DNA of 64,000 nt from Petrolisthes cinctipes. Lineage: Eukaryota; Arthropoda; Malacostraca; Decapoda; Porcellanidae. The notes below the pieces were generated by a model. It was not told where the DNA came from, did no database searches, and saw only the letters and a program-made list of their open reading frames with translations. The position numbers and the translations under genes are program-made. Positions within the stretch are counted from its first letter, which is position 1. Each line of letters begins with the position of its first letter. Shown here piece by piece: positions 37,106-50,986 of the stretch. The DNA lies in NCBI GenBank assembly GCA_033782935.1, contig JAWQEG010001441.1, forward strand, positions 372,001 to 436,000, in the 5' to 3' direction.

Positions 37106-39404
37106 TATTTAGGGGTCCCAGAAGCGATCTGTACATGCCTACTCCGTGTTAGAGTATTTTCAAAATACATGCTCAAAACATACTGAAAATCGATCTTTTA
37201 GGTGCACAAAAGTCGATATGTGCATGCATCTTCAGTACCCGTTTATATCTCAAATTCAGGCTCAAAACACCCGAAAATTCAATATTTTGGGGTCCCAGAA
37301 GCAATCTGTAGATGCCTACTCAGTGCTAGAATATTTTCAAAATATAGGCTAAAAACATGCTAAAAATCGACATTTTAGGTGCCAAAAAATCGATATCTCA
37401 AATTCAGTCCCAAAACACCCGAAAATTCGATATTTAGAGGTCCCAGAAGGTATCTGTACATGCCTACTCCGTGTTAGAGTATTTTCAAAATACAGGCCAA
37501 AAACATACTGAAAATCGATCTTTTAGGTTCCCAAAAGTCGATATATACATGCATCTTCTGTACCCGTTTATATCTCAAATTCTGGCCCTAAACACCCGAA
37601 AATTCGATATTTTGGGGTCCCAGATGCGATCTGTACATCCCTACTCCGTGTTAGAGTATTTTCAAAATTCAGGCCCAAAACATGCTGAAAATCGATATTT
37701 TTGGTGCCCAAAGTCAATATGTGCATGTATCTTCTGTACCCGTTTATATCTCAAATTCAGGCTCAAAACACCCGAAAATTCAATATTTTGGGGTCCCAGA
37801 AGCAATCTGTACAGTGCTAGAATATTTTCAGAATATAGGCTAAAAACATGCTAAAAATCGATCTTTTAGGTGCCAAAAAGTCGATATCTCAAATTCAGTC
37901 CCAAAACACCCGAAAATTCGATATTTAGGGGTCCCATGCCTGTACATGCCTACTCCGTGTTAGAGTATTTTCAAAATACATGCTCAAAACATACTGAAAA
38001 TCGATCTTTTAGGTGCACAAAAGTCGATATGTGCATGCATCTTCAGTACCCGTTTATATCTCAAATTCAGGCTCAAAACACCCGAAAATTCAATATTTTG
38101 GGGTCCCAGAAGCAATCTGTACATGCCTACTCAGTGTTAGAGTATTTTCAAAATACAGGCCCAAAACATGCTGAAAATCGATATTTTAGATGCCCAAATT
38201 CAATATGTGCATGTATCTTCTGTACCCGTTTATATCTCAAATTCAGGCTCAAAACACCCGAAAATTCAATATTTTGGGGTCCCAGAAGCAATCTGTACAT
38301 GCCTACTCAGTGCTAGAATATTTTCAAAATATAGGCTAAAAACATGCTAAAAATCGACATTTTAGGTGCCAAAAAATCGATATCTCAAATTCAGTCCCAA
38401 AACACCCGAAAATTCGATATTTAGAGGTCCCAGAAGGTATCTGTACATGCCTACTCCGTGTTAGAGTATTTTCAAAATACAGGCCAAAAACATACTGAAA
38501 ATCGATCTTTTAGGTCCCCAAAAGTCGATATATACATGCATCTTCTGTACCCGTTTATATCTCAAATTCTGGCCCTAAACACCCGAAAATTCGATATTTT
38601 GGGGTCCCAGAAGCGATCTGTACATCCCTACTCCGTGTTAGAGTATTTTCAAAATTCAGGCCCAAAACATGCTGAAAATCGATATTTTTGGTGCCCAAAG
38701 TCAATATGTGCATGTATCTTCTGTACCCGTTTATATCTCAAATTCAGGCTCAAAATACCCGAAAATTCAATATTTTGGGGTCCCAGAAGCAATCTGTACA
38801 GTGCTAGAATATTTTCAGAATATAGGCTAAAAACATGCTAAAAATCGATCTTTTAGGTGCCAAAAAGTCGATATCTCAAATTCAGTCCCAAAACACCCGA
38901 AAATTCGATATTTAGGGGTCCCATGCCTGTACATGCCTACTCCGTGTTAGAGTATTTTCAAAATACATGCTCAAAACATACTGAAAATCGATCTTTTAGG
39001 TGCACAAAAGTCGATATGTGCATGCATCTTCAGTACCCGTTTATATCTCAAATTCAGGCTCAAAACACCCGAAAATTCAATATTTTGGGGTCCCTGAAGC
39101 AATCTGTACATGCCTACTCCGTGTTAGAGTATTTTCAAATTTCAGGCCCAAAACATGCTGAAAATCGATATTTTTGGTGCCTAAAGTCAATATGTGCATG
39201 TATCTTCTGTACCCGTTTATATCTCAAATTCAGGCTCAAAACACCCGAAAATTCAATATTTTGGGGTCCCAGAAGCAATCTGTACATGCCTACTCAGTGC
39301 TAGAATATTTTCAAAATATAGGCTAAAAACATGCTAAAAATCGATCTTTTAGGTGCCAAAAAGTCGATATCTCAAATTCAGTCCCAAAACACCCGAAAAT
39401 TCGA
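37106..39404 (+). repeat. 2299 bp tandem unit, copy 1 (14 monomers)
   Basis: Order A C2, A B C' A* B C2, A B C' A* B C. It contains two 987 bp hexamers (37431-38417 and 38418-39404) that differ by markers such as aggttcccaaaag against aggtccccaaaag and agatgcgatc against agaagcgatc. Both A monomers carry gatatatacatgcatc and the following B has tgtacatccctac. Confidence 0.9.
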
Positions 39405-41703
39405 TATTTAGGGGTCCCAGAAGCGATCTGTACATGCCTACTCCGTGTTAGAGTATTTTCAAAATACATGCTCAAAACATACTGAAAATCGATCTTTTAG
39501 GTGCACAAAAGTCGATATGTGCATGCATCTTCAGTACCCGTTTATATCTCAAATTCAGGCTCAAAACACCCGAAAATTCAATATTTTGGGGTCCCAGAAG
39601 CAATCTGTAGATGCCTACTCAGTGCTAGAATATTTTCAAAATATAGGCTAAAAACATGCTAAAAATCGACATTTTAGGTGCCAAAAAATCGATATCTCAA
39701 ATTCAGTCCCAAAACACCCGAAAATTCGATATTTAGAGGTCCCAGAAGGTATCTGTACATGCCTACTCCGTGTTAGAGTATTTTCAAAATACAGGCCAAA
39801 AACATACTGAAAATCGATCTTTTAGGTTCCCAAAAGTCGATATATACATGCATCTTCTGTACCCGTTTATATCTCAAATTCTGGCCCTAAACACCCGAAA
39901 ATTCGATATTTTGGGGTCCCAGATGCGATCTGTACATCCCTACTCCGTGTTAGAGTATTTTCAAAATTCAGGCCCAAAACATGCTGAAAATCGATATTTT
40001 TGGTGCCCAAAGTCAATATGTGCATGTATCTTCTGTACCCGTTTATATCTCAAATTCAGGCTCAAAACACCCGAAAATTCAATATTTTGGGGTCCCAGAA
40101 GCAATCTGTACAGTGCTAGAATATTTTCAGAATATAGGCTAAAAACATGCTAAAAATCGATCTTTTAGGTGCCAAAAAGTCGATATCTCAAATTCAGTCC
40201 CAAAACACCCGAAAATTCGATATTTAGGGGTCCCATGCCTGTACATGCCTACTCCGTGTTAGAGTATTTTCAAAATACATGCTCAAAACATACTGAAAAT
40301 CGATCTTTTAGGTGCACAAAAGTCGATATGTGCATGCATCTTCAGTACCCGTTTATATCTCAAATTCAGGCTCAAAACACCCGAAAATTCAATATTTTGG
40401 GGTCCCAGAAGCAATCTGTACATGCCTACTCAGTGTTAGAGTATTTTCAAAATACAGGCCCAAAACATGCTGAAAATCGATATTTTAGATGCCCAAATTC
40501 AATATGTGCATGTATCTTCTGTACCCGTTTATATCTCAAATTCAGGCTCAAAACACCCGAAAATTCAATATTTTGGGGTCCCAGAAGCAATCTGTACATG
40601 CCTACTCAGTGCTAGAATATTTTCAAAATATAGGCTAAAAACATGCTAAAAATCGACATTTTAGGTGCCAAAAAATCGATATCTCAAATTCAGTCCCAAA
40701 ACACCCGAAAATTCGATATTTAGAGGTCCCAGAAGGTATCTGTACATGCCTACTCCGTGTTAGAGTATTTTCAAAATACAGGCCAAAAACATACTGAAAA
40801 TCGATCTTTTAGGTCCCCAAAAGTCGATATATACATGCATCTTCTGTACCCGTTTATATCTCAAATTCTGGCCCTAAACACCCGAAAATTCGATATTTTG
40901 GGGTCCCAGAAGCGATCTGTACATCCCTACTCCGTGTTAGAGTATTTTCAAAATTCAGGCCCAAAACATGCTGAAAATCGATATTTTTGGTGCCCAAAGT
41001 CAATATGTGCATGTATCTTCTGTACCCGTTTATATCTCAAATTCAGGCTCAAAATACCCGAAAATTCAATATTTTGGGGTCCCAGAAGCAATCTGTACAG
41101 TGCTAGAATATTTTCAGAATATAGGCTAAAAACATGCTAAAAATCGATCTTTTAGGTGCCAAAAAGTCGATATCTCAAATTCAGTCCCAAAACACCCGAA
41201 AATTCGATATTTAGGGGTCCCATGCCTGTACATGCCTACTCCGTGTTAGAGTATTTTCAAAATACATGCTCAAAACATACTGAAAATCGATCTTTTAGGT
41301 GCACAAAAGTCGATATGTGCATGCATCTTCAGTACCCGTTTATATCTCAAATTCAGGCTCAAAACACCCGAAAATTCAATATTTTGGGGTCCCTGAAGCA
41401 ATCTGTACATGCCTACTCCGTGTTAGAGTATTTTCAAATTTCAGGCCCAAAACATGCTGAAAATCGATATTTTTGGTGCCTAAAGTCAATATGTGCATGT
41501 ATCTTCTGTACCCGTTTATATCTCAAATTCAGGCTCAAAACACCCGAAAATTCAATATTTTGGGGTCCCAGAAGCAATCTCTACATGCCTACTCAGTGCT
41601 AGAATGTTTTCAAAATATAGGCTAAAAACATGCTAAAAATCGATCTTTTAGGTGCCAAAAAGTCGATATCTCAAATTCAGTCCCAAAACACCCGAAAATT
41701 CGA
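39405..41703 (+). repeat. 2299 bp tandem unit, copy 2 (14 monomers)
   Basis: Repeats the previous unit at offset 2299 with every private variant kept. The only differences I noticed are near the end: aatctctacatgcc at about 41577 and agaatgttttc at about 41602, where the first copy has ctgtac and agaatattttc. It is among the most recent duplications in the window, or has been homogenised by conversion. Confidence 0.9.
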
Positions 41704-43692
41704 TATTTAGGGGTCCCAGAAGCGATCTGTACATGCCTACTCCGTGTTAGAGTATTTTCAAAATACATGCTCAAAACATACTGAAAATCGATCTTTTAGG
41801 TGCACAAAAGTCGATATGTGCATGCATCTTCAGTACCCGTTTATATCTCAAATTCAGGCTCAAAACACCCGAAAATTCAATATTTTGGGGTCCCAGAAGC
41901 AATCTGTACATGCCTACTCAGTGTTAGAGTATTTTCAAAATACAGGCCCAAAACATGCTGAAAATCGATATTTTAGATGCCCAAAGTCAATATGTGCATG
42001 TATCTTCTGTACCCGTTTATATCTCAAATTCAGGCTCAAAACACCCGAAAATTCAATAATTTGGGGTCCCAGCAGCAATCTGTACATGCCTACACAGTGC
42101 TAGAATATTTTCAAAAGATAGGCTAAAAACATGCTAAAAATCGACATTTTAGGTGCCAAAAAGTCGATATCTCAAATTAAGTCCCAAAACACCCGAAAAT
42201 TCGATATTTAGGGGTCCCAGAAGCGATCTGTACATGCCTACTCCGTGTTAGAGTATTTTCAAAATACATGCTCAAATCATACTGAAAATCGATCTTTTAG
42301 GTGCACAAAAGTCGATATGTGCATGCATCTTCAGTACCCGTTTATATCTTAAATTCAGGCTCAAAACACCCGAAAATTCAATATTTTGGGGTCCCAGAAG
42401 AAATCTGTACATGCCTACTCAGTGTTAGAGTATTTTCAAAATTCAGGCCCAAAACATGCTGAAAATCGATATTTTTGGTGCCCAAAGTCAATATGTGCAT
42501 GTATCTTCTGTACCCGTTTATATCTCAAATTCAGGCTCAAAACACCCGAAAATTCAATATTTTGGGGTCCCAGAAGCAATCTGTACAGTGCTAGAATATT
42601 TTCAGAATATAGGCTAAAAACATGCTAAAAATCGATCTTTTAGGTGCCAAAAAGTCGATATCTCAAATTCAGTCCCAAAACACCCGAAAATTCGATATTT
42701 AGGGGTCCCATGCCTGTACATGCCTACTCCGTGTTAGAGTATTTTCAAAATACATGCTCAAAACATACTGAAAATCGATCTTTTAGGTGCACAAAAGTCG
42801 ATATGTGCATGCATCTTCAGTACCCGTTTATATCTCAAATTCAGGCTCAAAACACCCGAAAATTCAATATTTTGGGGTCCCAGAAGCAATCTGTACATGC
42901 CTACTCAGTGTTAGAGTATTTTCAAAATACAGGCCCAAAACATGCTGAAAATCGATATTTTAGATGCCCAAATTCAATATGTGCATGTATCTTCTGTACC
43001 CGTTTATATCTCAAATTCAGGCTCAAAACACCCGAAAATTCAATATTTTGGGGTCCCAGAAGCAATCTGTACATGCCTACTCAGTGCTAGAATATTTTCA
43101 AAATATAGGCTAAAAACATGCTAAAAATCGACATTTTAGGTGCCAAAAAATCGATATCTCAAATTCAGTCCCAAAACACCCGAAAATTCGATATTTAGAG
43201 GTCCCAGAAGGTATCTGTACATGCCTACTCCGTGTTAGAGTATTTTCAAAATACAGGCCAAAAACATACTGAAAATCGATCTTTTAGGTCCCCAAAAGTC
43301 GATATATACATGCATCTTCTGTACCCGTTTATATCTCAAATTCTGGCCCTAAACACCCGAAAATTCGATATTTTGGGGTCCCAGAAGCAATCTGTACATC
43401 CCTACTCCGTGTTAGAGTATTTTCAAAATTCAGGCCCAAAACATGCTGAAAATCGATATTTTTGGTGCCTAAAGTCAATATGTGCCTGTATCTTCTGTAC
43501 CCGTTTATATCTCAAATTCAGGCTCAAAACACCCGAAAATTCAATATTTTGGGGCCCCTGAAGCAATCTGTACATGCCTACTCAGTGCTAGAATATTTTC
43601 AAAATATAGGCTAAAAACATGCTAAAAATCGATCTTTTAGGTGCCAAAAAGTCGATATCTCAAATTCAGTCCCAAAACACCCGAAAATTCGA
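41704..43692 (+). repeat. 1989 bp tandem unit, copy 1 (12 monomers)
   Basis: Order A B C2 A B C' A* B C2 A B C. Private variants are caataatttggggtcccagc at the C2 start, gctcaaatcatactg in the second A, atcttaaattcagg, and tttggggcccctgaagc at the last C. The second half reuses the hexamer seen inside the 2299 bp unit. Confidence 0.88.
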
Positions 43693-45681
43693 TATTTAGG
43701 GGTCCCAGAAGCGATCTGTACATGCCTACTCCGTGTTAGAGTATTTTCAAAATACATGCTCAAAACATACTGAAAATCGATCTTTTAGGTGCCCAAAAGT
43801 CGATATGTGCATGCATCTTCAGTACCCGTTTATATCTCAAATTCAGGCTCAAAACACCCGAAAATTCAATATTTTGGGGTCCCAGAAGCAATCTGTACAT
43901 GCCTACTCAGTGTTAGAGTATTTTCAAAATACAGGCCCAAAACATGCTGAAAATCGATATTTTAGATGCCCAAAGTCAATATGTGCATGTATCTTCTGTA
44001 CCCGTTTATATCTCAAATTCAGGCTCAAAACACCCGAAAATTCAATAATTTGGGGTCCCAGCAGCAATCTGTACATGCCTACACAGTGCTAGAATATTTT
44101 CAAAATATAGGCTAAAAACATGCTAAAAATCGACATTTTAGGTGCCAAAAAGTCGATATCTCAAATTCAGTCCCAAAACACCCGAAAATTCGATATTTAG
44201 GGGTCCCAGAAGCGATCTGTACATGCCTACTCCGTGTTAGAGTATTTTCAAAATACATGCTCAAATCATACTGAAAATCGATCTTTTAGGTGCACAAAAG
44301 TCGATATGTGCATGCATCTTCAGTACCCGTTTATATCTTAAATTCAGGCTCAAAACACCCGAAAATTCAATATTTTGGGGTCCCAGAAGCAATCTGTACA
44401 TGCCTACTCAGTGTTAGAGTATTTTCAAAATTCAGGCCCAAAACATGCTGAAAATCGATATTTTTGGTGCCCAAAGTCAATATGTGCATGTATCTTCTGT
44501 ACCCGTTTATATCTCAAATTCAGGCTCAAAACACCCGAAAATTCAATATTTTGGGGTCCCAGAAGCAATCTGTACAGTGCTAGAATATTTTCAGAATATA
44601 GGCTAAAAACATGCTAAAAATCGATCTTTTAGGTGCCAAAAAGTCGATATCTCAAATTCAGTCCCAAAACACCCGAAAATTCGATATTTAGGGGTCCCAT
44701 GCCTGTACATGCCTACTCCGTGTTAGAGTATTTTCAAAATACATGCTCAAAACATACTGAAAATCGATCTTTTAGGTGCACAAAAGTCGATATGTGCATG
44801 CATCTTCAGTACCCGTTTATATCTCAAATTCAGGCTCAAAACACCCGAAAATTCAATATTTTGGGGTCCCAGAAGCAATCTGTACATGCCTACTCAGTGT
44901 TAGAGTATTTTCAAAATACAGGCCCAAAACATGCTGAAAATCGATATTTTAGATGCCCAAATTCAATATGTGCATGTATCTTCTGTACCCGTTTATATCT
45001 CAAATTCAGGCTCAAAACACCCGAAAATTCAATATTTTGGGGTCCCAGAAGCAATCTGTACATGCCTACTCAGTGCTAGAATATTTTCAAAATATAGGCT
45101 AAAAACATGCTAAAAATCGACATTTTAGGTGCCAAAAAATCGATATCTCAAATTCAGTCCCAAAACACCCGAAAATTCGATATTTAGAGGTCCCAGAAGG
45201 TATCTGTACATGCCTACTCCGTGTTAGAGTATTTTCAAAATACAGGCCAAAAACATACTGAAAATCGATCTTTTAGGTCCCCAAAAGTCGAAATATACAT
45301 GCATCTTCTGTACCCGTTTATATCTCAAATTCTGGCCCTAAACACCCGAAAATTCGATATTTTGGGGTCCCAGAAGCAATCTGTACATCCCTACTCCGTG
45401 TTAGAGTATTTTCAAAATTCAGGCCCAAAACATGCTGAAAATCGATATTTTTGGTGCCTAAAGTCAATATGTGCCTGTATCTTCTGTACCCGTTTATATC
45501 TCAAATTCAGGCTCAAAACACCCGAAAATTCAATATTTTGGGGCCCCTGAAGCAATCTGTACATGCCTACTCAGTGCTAGAATATTTTCAAAATATAGGC
45601 TAAAAACATGCTAAAAATCGACATTTAAGGTGCCAAAAAATCGATATCTCAAATTCAGTCCCAAAACACCCGAAAATTCGA
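43693..45681 (+). repeat. 1989 bp tandem unit, copy 2 (12 monomers)
   Basis: The same order and private variants at offset 1989. The last C has switched to C2 type with a further change (tcgacatttaaggtgcc), and one A reads gtcgaaatatac. The first copy has agaagaaatctg at 42397 where this one has agaagcaatctg. Confidence 0.88.
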
Positions 45682-46673
45682 TATTTAGAGGTCCAAGAAG
45701 GTATCTGTACATGCCTACACTGTGTTAGAGTATTTTCAAAATACAGGCCAAAAACATACTGAAAATCGATCTTTTAGGTGCCCAAAAGTCGATACGTGCA
45801 TGCATCTTCTGTACCCGTTTATATCTCAAATTCTGGCCCTAGACACCCGAAAATTCGATATTTTGGGGTCCCAGAAGCGATCTGTACATGCCTACTCCGT
45901 GTTAGAGAATTTTCAAAATACAGGTAAAAAACATGCTGAAAATCGATATTTTTGGTGCCCAAAGTCAATATGTGCATGTATCTTCTGTACCCGTTTATAT
46001 CTCAAATTCAGGCTCAAAACACCCGAAAATTCAATATTTTGGGGTCCCAGAAGCAATCTGGACAGTGCTAGAATATTTTCAAAATATAGGCCAAAAACAT
46101 GTTAAAAATCGATCTTTTAGGTGCCAAAAAGTCGATATCTCAAATTCAGTCCCAAAACACCCGAAAATTCGATATTTAGGGGTCCCAGAAGCGATCTGTA
46201 CATGCCTACTCCGTTTTAGAGTATTTTCAAAATACATGCTCAAAACATACTGAAAATCGATCTTTTAGGTGCACAAAAGTCGATATGTGCATGCATCTTC
46301 AGTACCCGTTTATATCTCAAATTCAGGCTCAAAACACCCGAAAATTCAATATTTTGGGGTCCCAGAAGCAATCTGTACATGCCTACTCAGTGTTAGAGTA
46401 TTTTCAAAATACAGGCCCAAAACATGCTGAAAATCGATATTTTAGATGCCCAAAGTCAATATGTGCATGTATCTTCTGTACCCGTTTATATCTCAAATTC
46501 AGGCTCAAAACACCCGAAAATTCAATATTTTGGGGTCCCAGAAGCAATCTGTACATGCCTACACAGTGCTAGAATATTTTAAAAATATAGGCTAAAAACA
46601 TGCTAAAAATCGACATTTTAGGTGCCAAAAAATCGATATCTCAAATTCAGTCCCAAAACACCCGAAAATTCGA
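45682..46673 (+). repeat. 992 bp hexamer, A B C' A B C2
   Basis: Six monomers starting at 45682, 45859, 46035, 46173, 46350 and 46526: a 491 bp trimer plus a 501 bp trimer. Variants cctacactgtgttag and ctccgttttagag recur in the hexamers at 54804-56787. The same layout is found at 46674-47665, 48668-49659, 54804-55795 and 55796-56787. Confidence 0.85.
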
Positions 46674-48667
46674 TATTTAGACGTCCCAGAAGGTATCTGT
46701 ACATGCCTACTCCGTGTTAGAGTATTTTCAAAATACAGGCCAAAATCATACTGAAAATCGATCTTTTAGGTGCCCAAAAGTCGATATGTGCATGCATCTT
46801 CTGTACCCGTTTATATCTCAAATTCTGGCCCTAAACACCCGAAAATTCGATATTTTGGGGTCCCAGAAGCGATCTGTACATGCCTACTCCGTGTTAGAGT
46901 ATTTTCAAAATACAGGCCCAAAACATGCTGAAAATCGATATTTTTGGTGCCCAAAGCCAATATGTGCATGTATCTTCTGTACCCGTTTATATCTCAAATT
47001 CAGGCTCAAAACACCCGAAAATTCAATATTTTGGGGTCCCAGAAGCAATCTGTACAGTGCTAGAATATTTTCAAAATATAGGCTAAAAACATGCTAAAAA
47101 TCGATCTTTTAGGTGCCAAAAAGTCGATATCTCAAATTCAGTCCCAAAACACCCGAAAATTCGATATTTAGGGGTCCCAGAAGCGATCTGTACATGCCTA
47201 CTCCGTGTTAGAGTATTTTCAAAATACATGCTCAAAACATACTGAAAATCGATCTTTTAGGTGCACAAAAGTCGATATGTGCATGCATCTTCAGTACCCG
47301 TTTATATCTCAAATTCATGCTCAAAAAACCCGAAAATTCAATATTTTGGGGTCCCAGAAGCAATCTGTACATGCCTACTCAGTGTTAGAGTATTTTCAAA
47401 ATACAGGCCCAAAACATGCTGAAAATCGATATTTTAGATGCCCAAATTCAATATGTGCATGTATCTTCTGTACCCGTTTATATCTCAAATTCAGGCTCAA
47501 AACACCCGAAAATTCAATATTTTGGGGTCCCAGAAGCAATCTGTACATGCCTACTCAGTGCTAGAATATTTTCAAAATATAGGCTAAAAACATGCTAAAA
47601 ATCGACATTTTAGGTGCCAAAAAATCGATATCTCAAATTCAGTCCCAAAACACCCGAAAATTCGATATTTAGAGGTCCCAGAAGGTATCTGTACATGCCT
47701 ACTCCGTGTTAGAGTATTTTCAAAATACAGGCCAAAAACATACTGAAAATCGATCTTTTAGGTCCCCAAAAGTCGATATATACATGCATCTTCTGTACCC
47801 GTTTATATCTCAAATTCTGGCCCTAAACACCCGAAAATTCGATATTTTGGGGTCCCAGAAGCAATCTGTACATCCCTACTCCGTGTTAGAGTATTTTCAA
47901 AATTCAGGCCCAAAACATGCTGAAAATCGATATTTTTGGTGCCTAAAGTCAATATGTGCCTGTATCTTCTGTACCCGTTTATATCTCAAATTCAGGCTCA
48001 AAACACCCGAAAATTCAATATTTTGGGGCCCCTGAAGCAATCTGTACATGCCTACTCAGTGCTAGAATATTTTCAAAATATAGGCTAAAAACATGCTAAA
48101 AATCGATCTTTTAGGTGCCAAAAAGTCGATATCTCAAATTCAGTCCCAAAACACCCGAAAATTCGATATTTAGGGGTCCCAGAAGCGATCTGTACATGCC
48201 TACTCCGTGTTAGAGTATTTTCAAAATACATGCTCAAAACATACTGAAAATCGATCTTTTAGGTGCCCAAAAGTCGATATGTGCATGCATCTTCAGTACC
48301 CGTTTATATCTCAAATTCAGGCTCAAAACACCCGAAAATTCAATATTTTGGGGTCCCAGAAGCAATCTGTACATGCCTACTCAGTGTTAGAGTATTTTCA
48401 AAATACAGGCCCAAAACATGCTGAAAATCGATATTTTAGATGCCCAAAGTCAATATGTGCATGTATCTTCTGTACCCGTTTATATCTCAAATTCAGGCTC
48501 AAAACACCCGAAAATTCAATATTTTGGGGTCCCAGAAGCAATCTGTACATGCCTACACAGTGCTAGAATATTTTAAAAATATAGGCTAAAAACATGCTAA
48601 AAATCGACATTTTAGGTGCCAAAAAATCGATATCTCAAATTCAGTCCCAAAACACCCGAAAATTCGA
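46674..48667 (+). repeat. 1994 bp unit, copy 1 (12 monomers)
   Basis: Order A B C' A B C2 A B C A B C2. Private variants: ggccaaaatcatactg in the first A, gcccaaagccaatatg in its B, ttcatgctcaaaaaacccg in the second A, and tatttagacgtccc at the unit start. The third trimer carries the gatatatacatgcatc and tttggggcccctgaagc variants of the 1989 bp family, so the unit is itself a mosaic. Confidence 0.87.
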
Positions 48668-50337
48668 TATTTAGACGTCCCAGAAGGTATCTGTACATGC
48701 CTACTCCGTGTTAGAGTATTTTCAAAATACAGGCCAAAATCATACTGAAAATCGATCTTTTAGGTGCCCAAAAGTCGATATGTGCATGCATCTTCTGTAC
48801 CCGTTTATATCTCAAATTCTGGCCCTAAACACCCGAAAATTCGATATTTTGGGGTCCCAGAAGCGATCTGTACATGCCTACTCCGTGTTAGAGTATTTTC
48901 AAAATACGGGCCCAAAACATGCTGAAAATCGATATTTTTGGTGCCCAAAGCCAATATGTGCATGTATCTTCTGTACCCGTTTATATCTCAAATTCAGGCT
49001 CAAAACACCCGAAAATTCAATATTTTGGGGTCCCAGAAGCAATCTGTACAGTGCTAGAATATTTTCAAAATATAGGCTAAAAACATGCTAAAAATCGATC
49101 TTTTAGGTGCCAAAAAGTCGATATCTCAAATTCAGTCCCAAAACACCCGAAAATTCGATATTTAGGGGTCCCAGAAGCGATCTGTACATGCCTACTCCGT
49201 GTTAGAGTATTTTCAAAATACATGCTCAAAACATACTGAAAATCGATCTTTTAGGTGCACAAAAGTCGATATGTGCATGCATCTTCAGTACCCGTTTATA
49301 TCTCAAATTCATGCTCAAAAAACCCGAAAATTCAATATTTTGGGGTCCCAGAAGCAATCTGTACATGCCTACTCAGTGTTAGAGTATTTTCAAAATACAG
49401 GCCCAAAACATGCTGAAAATCGATATTTTAGATGCCCAAATTCAATATGTGCATGTATCTTCTGTACCCGTTTATATCTCAAATTCAGGCTCAAAACACC
49501 CGAAAATTCAATATTTTGGGGTCCCAGAAGCAATCTGTACATGCCTACTCAGTGCTAGAATATTTTCAAAATATAGGCTAAAAACATGCTAAAAATCGAC
49601 ATTTTAGGTGCCAAAAAATCGATATCTCAAATTCAGTCCCAAAACACCCGAAAATTCGATATTTAGAGGTCCCAGAAGGTATCTGTACATGCCTACTCCG
49701 TGTTAGAGTATTTTCAAAATACAGGCCAAAAACATACTGAAAATCGATCTTTTAGGTCCCCAAAAGTCGATATATACATGCATCTTCTGTACCCGTTTAT
49801 ATCTCAAATTCTGGCCCTAAACACCCGAAAATTCGATATTTTGGGGTCCCAGAAGCAATCTGTACATCCCTACTCCGTGTTAGAGTATTTTCAAAATTCA
49901 GGCCCAAAACATGCTGAAAATCGATATTTTTGGTGCCTAAAGTCAATATGTGCCTGTATCTTCTGTACCCGTTTATATCTCAAATTCAGGCTCAAAACAC
50001 CCGAAAATTCAATATTTTGGGGCCCCTGAAGCAATCTGTACATGCCTACTCAGTGCTAGAATATTTTCAAAATATAGGCTAAAAACATGCTAAAAATCGA
50101 TCTTTTAGGTGCCAAAAAGTCGATATCTCAAATTCAGTCCCAAAACACCCGAAAATTCGATATTTAGGGGTCCCAGAAGCGATCTGTACATGCCTACTCC
50201 GTGTTAGAGTATTTTCAAAATACATGCTCAAAACATACTGAAAATCGATCTTTTAGGTGCCCAAAAGTCGATATGTGCATGCATCTTCAGTACCCGTTTA
50301 TATCTCAAATTCAGGCTCAAAACACCCGAAAATTCAA
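48668..50337 (+). repeat. 1994 bp unit, copy 2 (truncated)
   Basis: Matches the previous unit at offset 1994 for ten monomers (A B C' A B C2 A B C A) and then breaks: the A at 50161 is followed by C2 at 50338 instead of B. One difference noted is atacgggccc at about 48905 where the first copy has atacaggccc. Confidence 0.86.
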
Positions 50338-50986
50338 TATTTTGGGGTCCCAGAAGCAATCTGTACATGCCTACTCAGTGCTAGAATATTTTCAAAATAT
50401 AGGCTAAAAACATGCTAAAAATCGACATTTTAGGTGCCAAAAAATCGATATCTCAAATTCAGTCCCAAAACACCCGAAAATTCGATATTTAGAGGTCCCA
50501 GAAGGTATCTGTACATGCCTACTCCGTGTTAGAGTATTTTCAAAATACAGGCCAAAAACATACTGAAAATCGATCTTTTAGGTCCCCAAAAGTCGATATA
50601 TACATGCATCTTCTGTACCCGTTTATATCTCAAATTCTGGCCCTAAACACCCGAAAATTCGATATTTTGGGGTCCCAGAAGCAATCTGTACATCCCTACT
50701 CCGTGTTAGAGTATTTTCAAAATTCAGGCCCAAAACATGCTGAAAATCGATATTTTTGGTGCCTAAAGTCAATATGTGCCTGTATCTTCTGTACCCGTTT
50801 ATATCTCAAATTCAGGCTCAAAACACCCGAAAATTCAATATTTTGGGGCCCCTGAAGCAATCTGTACATGCCTACTCAGTGCTAGAATATTTTCAAAATA
50901 TAGGCTAAAAACATGCTAAAAATCGATCTTTTAGGTGCCAAAAAGTCGATATCTCAAATTCAGTCCCAAAACACCCGAAAATTCGA
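50338..50986 (+). repeat. C2 A B C bridge repeating 49660-50160
   Basis: The C2 at 50338 and the A-B-C at 50486-50986 sit between the truncated 1994 bp unit and the next 1989 bp unit. The A-B-C trimer repeats 49660-50160 at offset 826, with gatatatacatgcatc and tttggggcccctgaagc preserved. This is an unequal-exchange scar of A-B-C-A-C composition. Confidence 0.83.
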
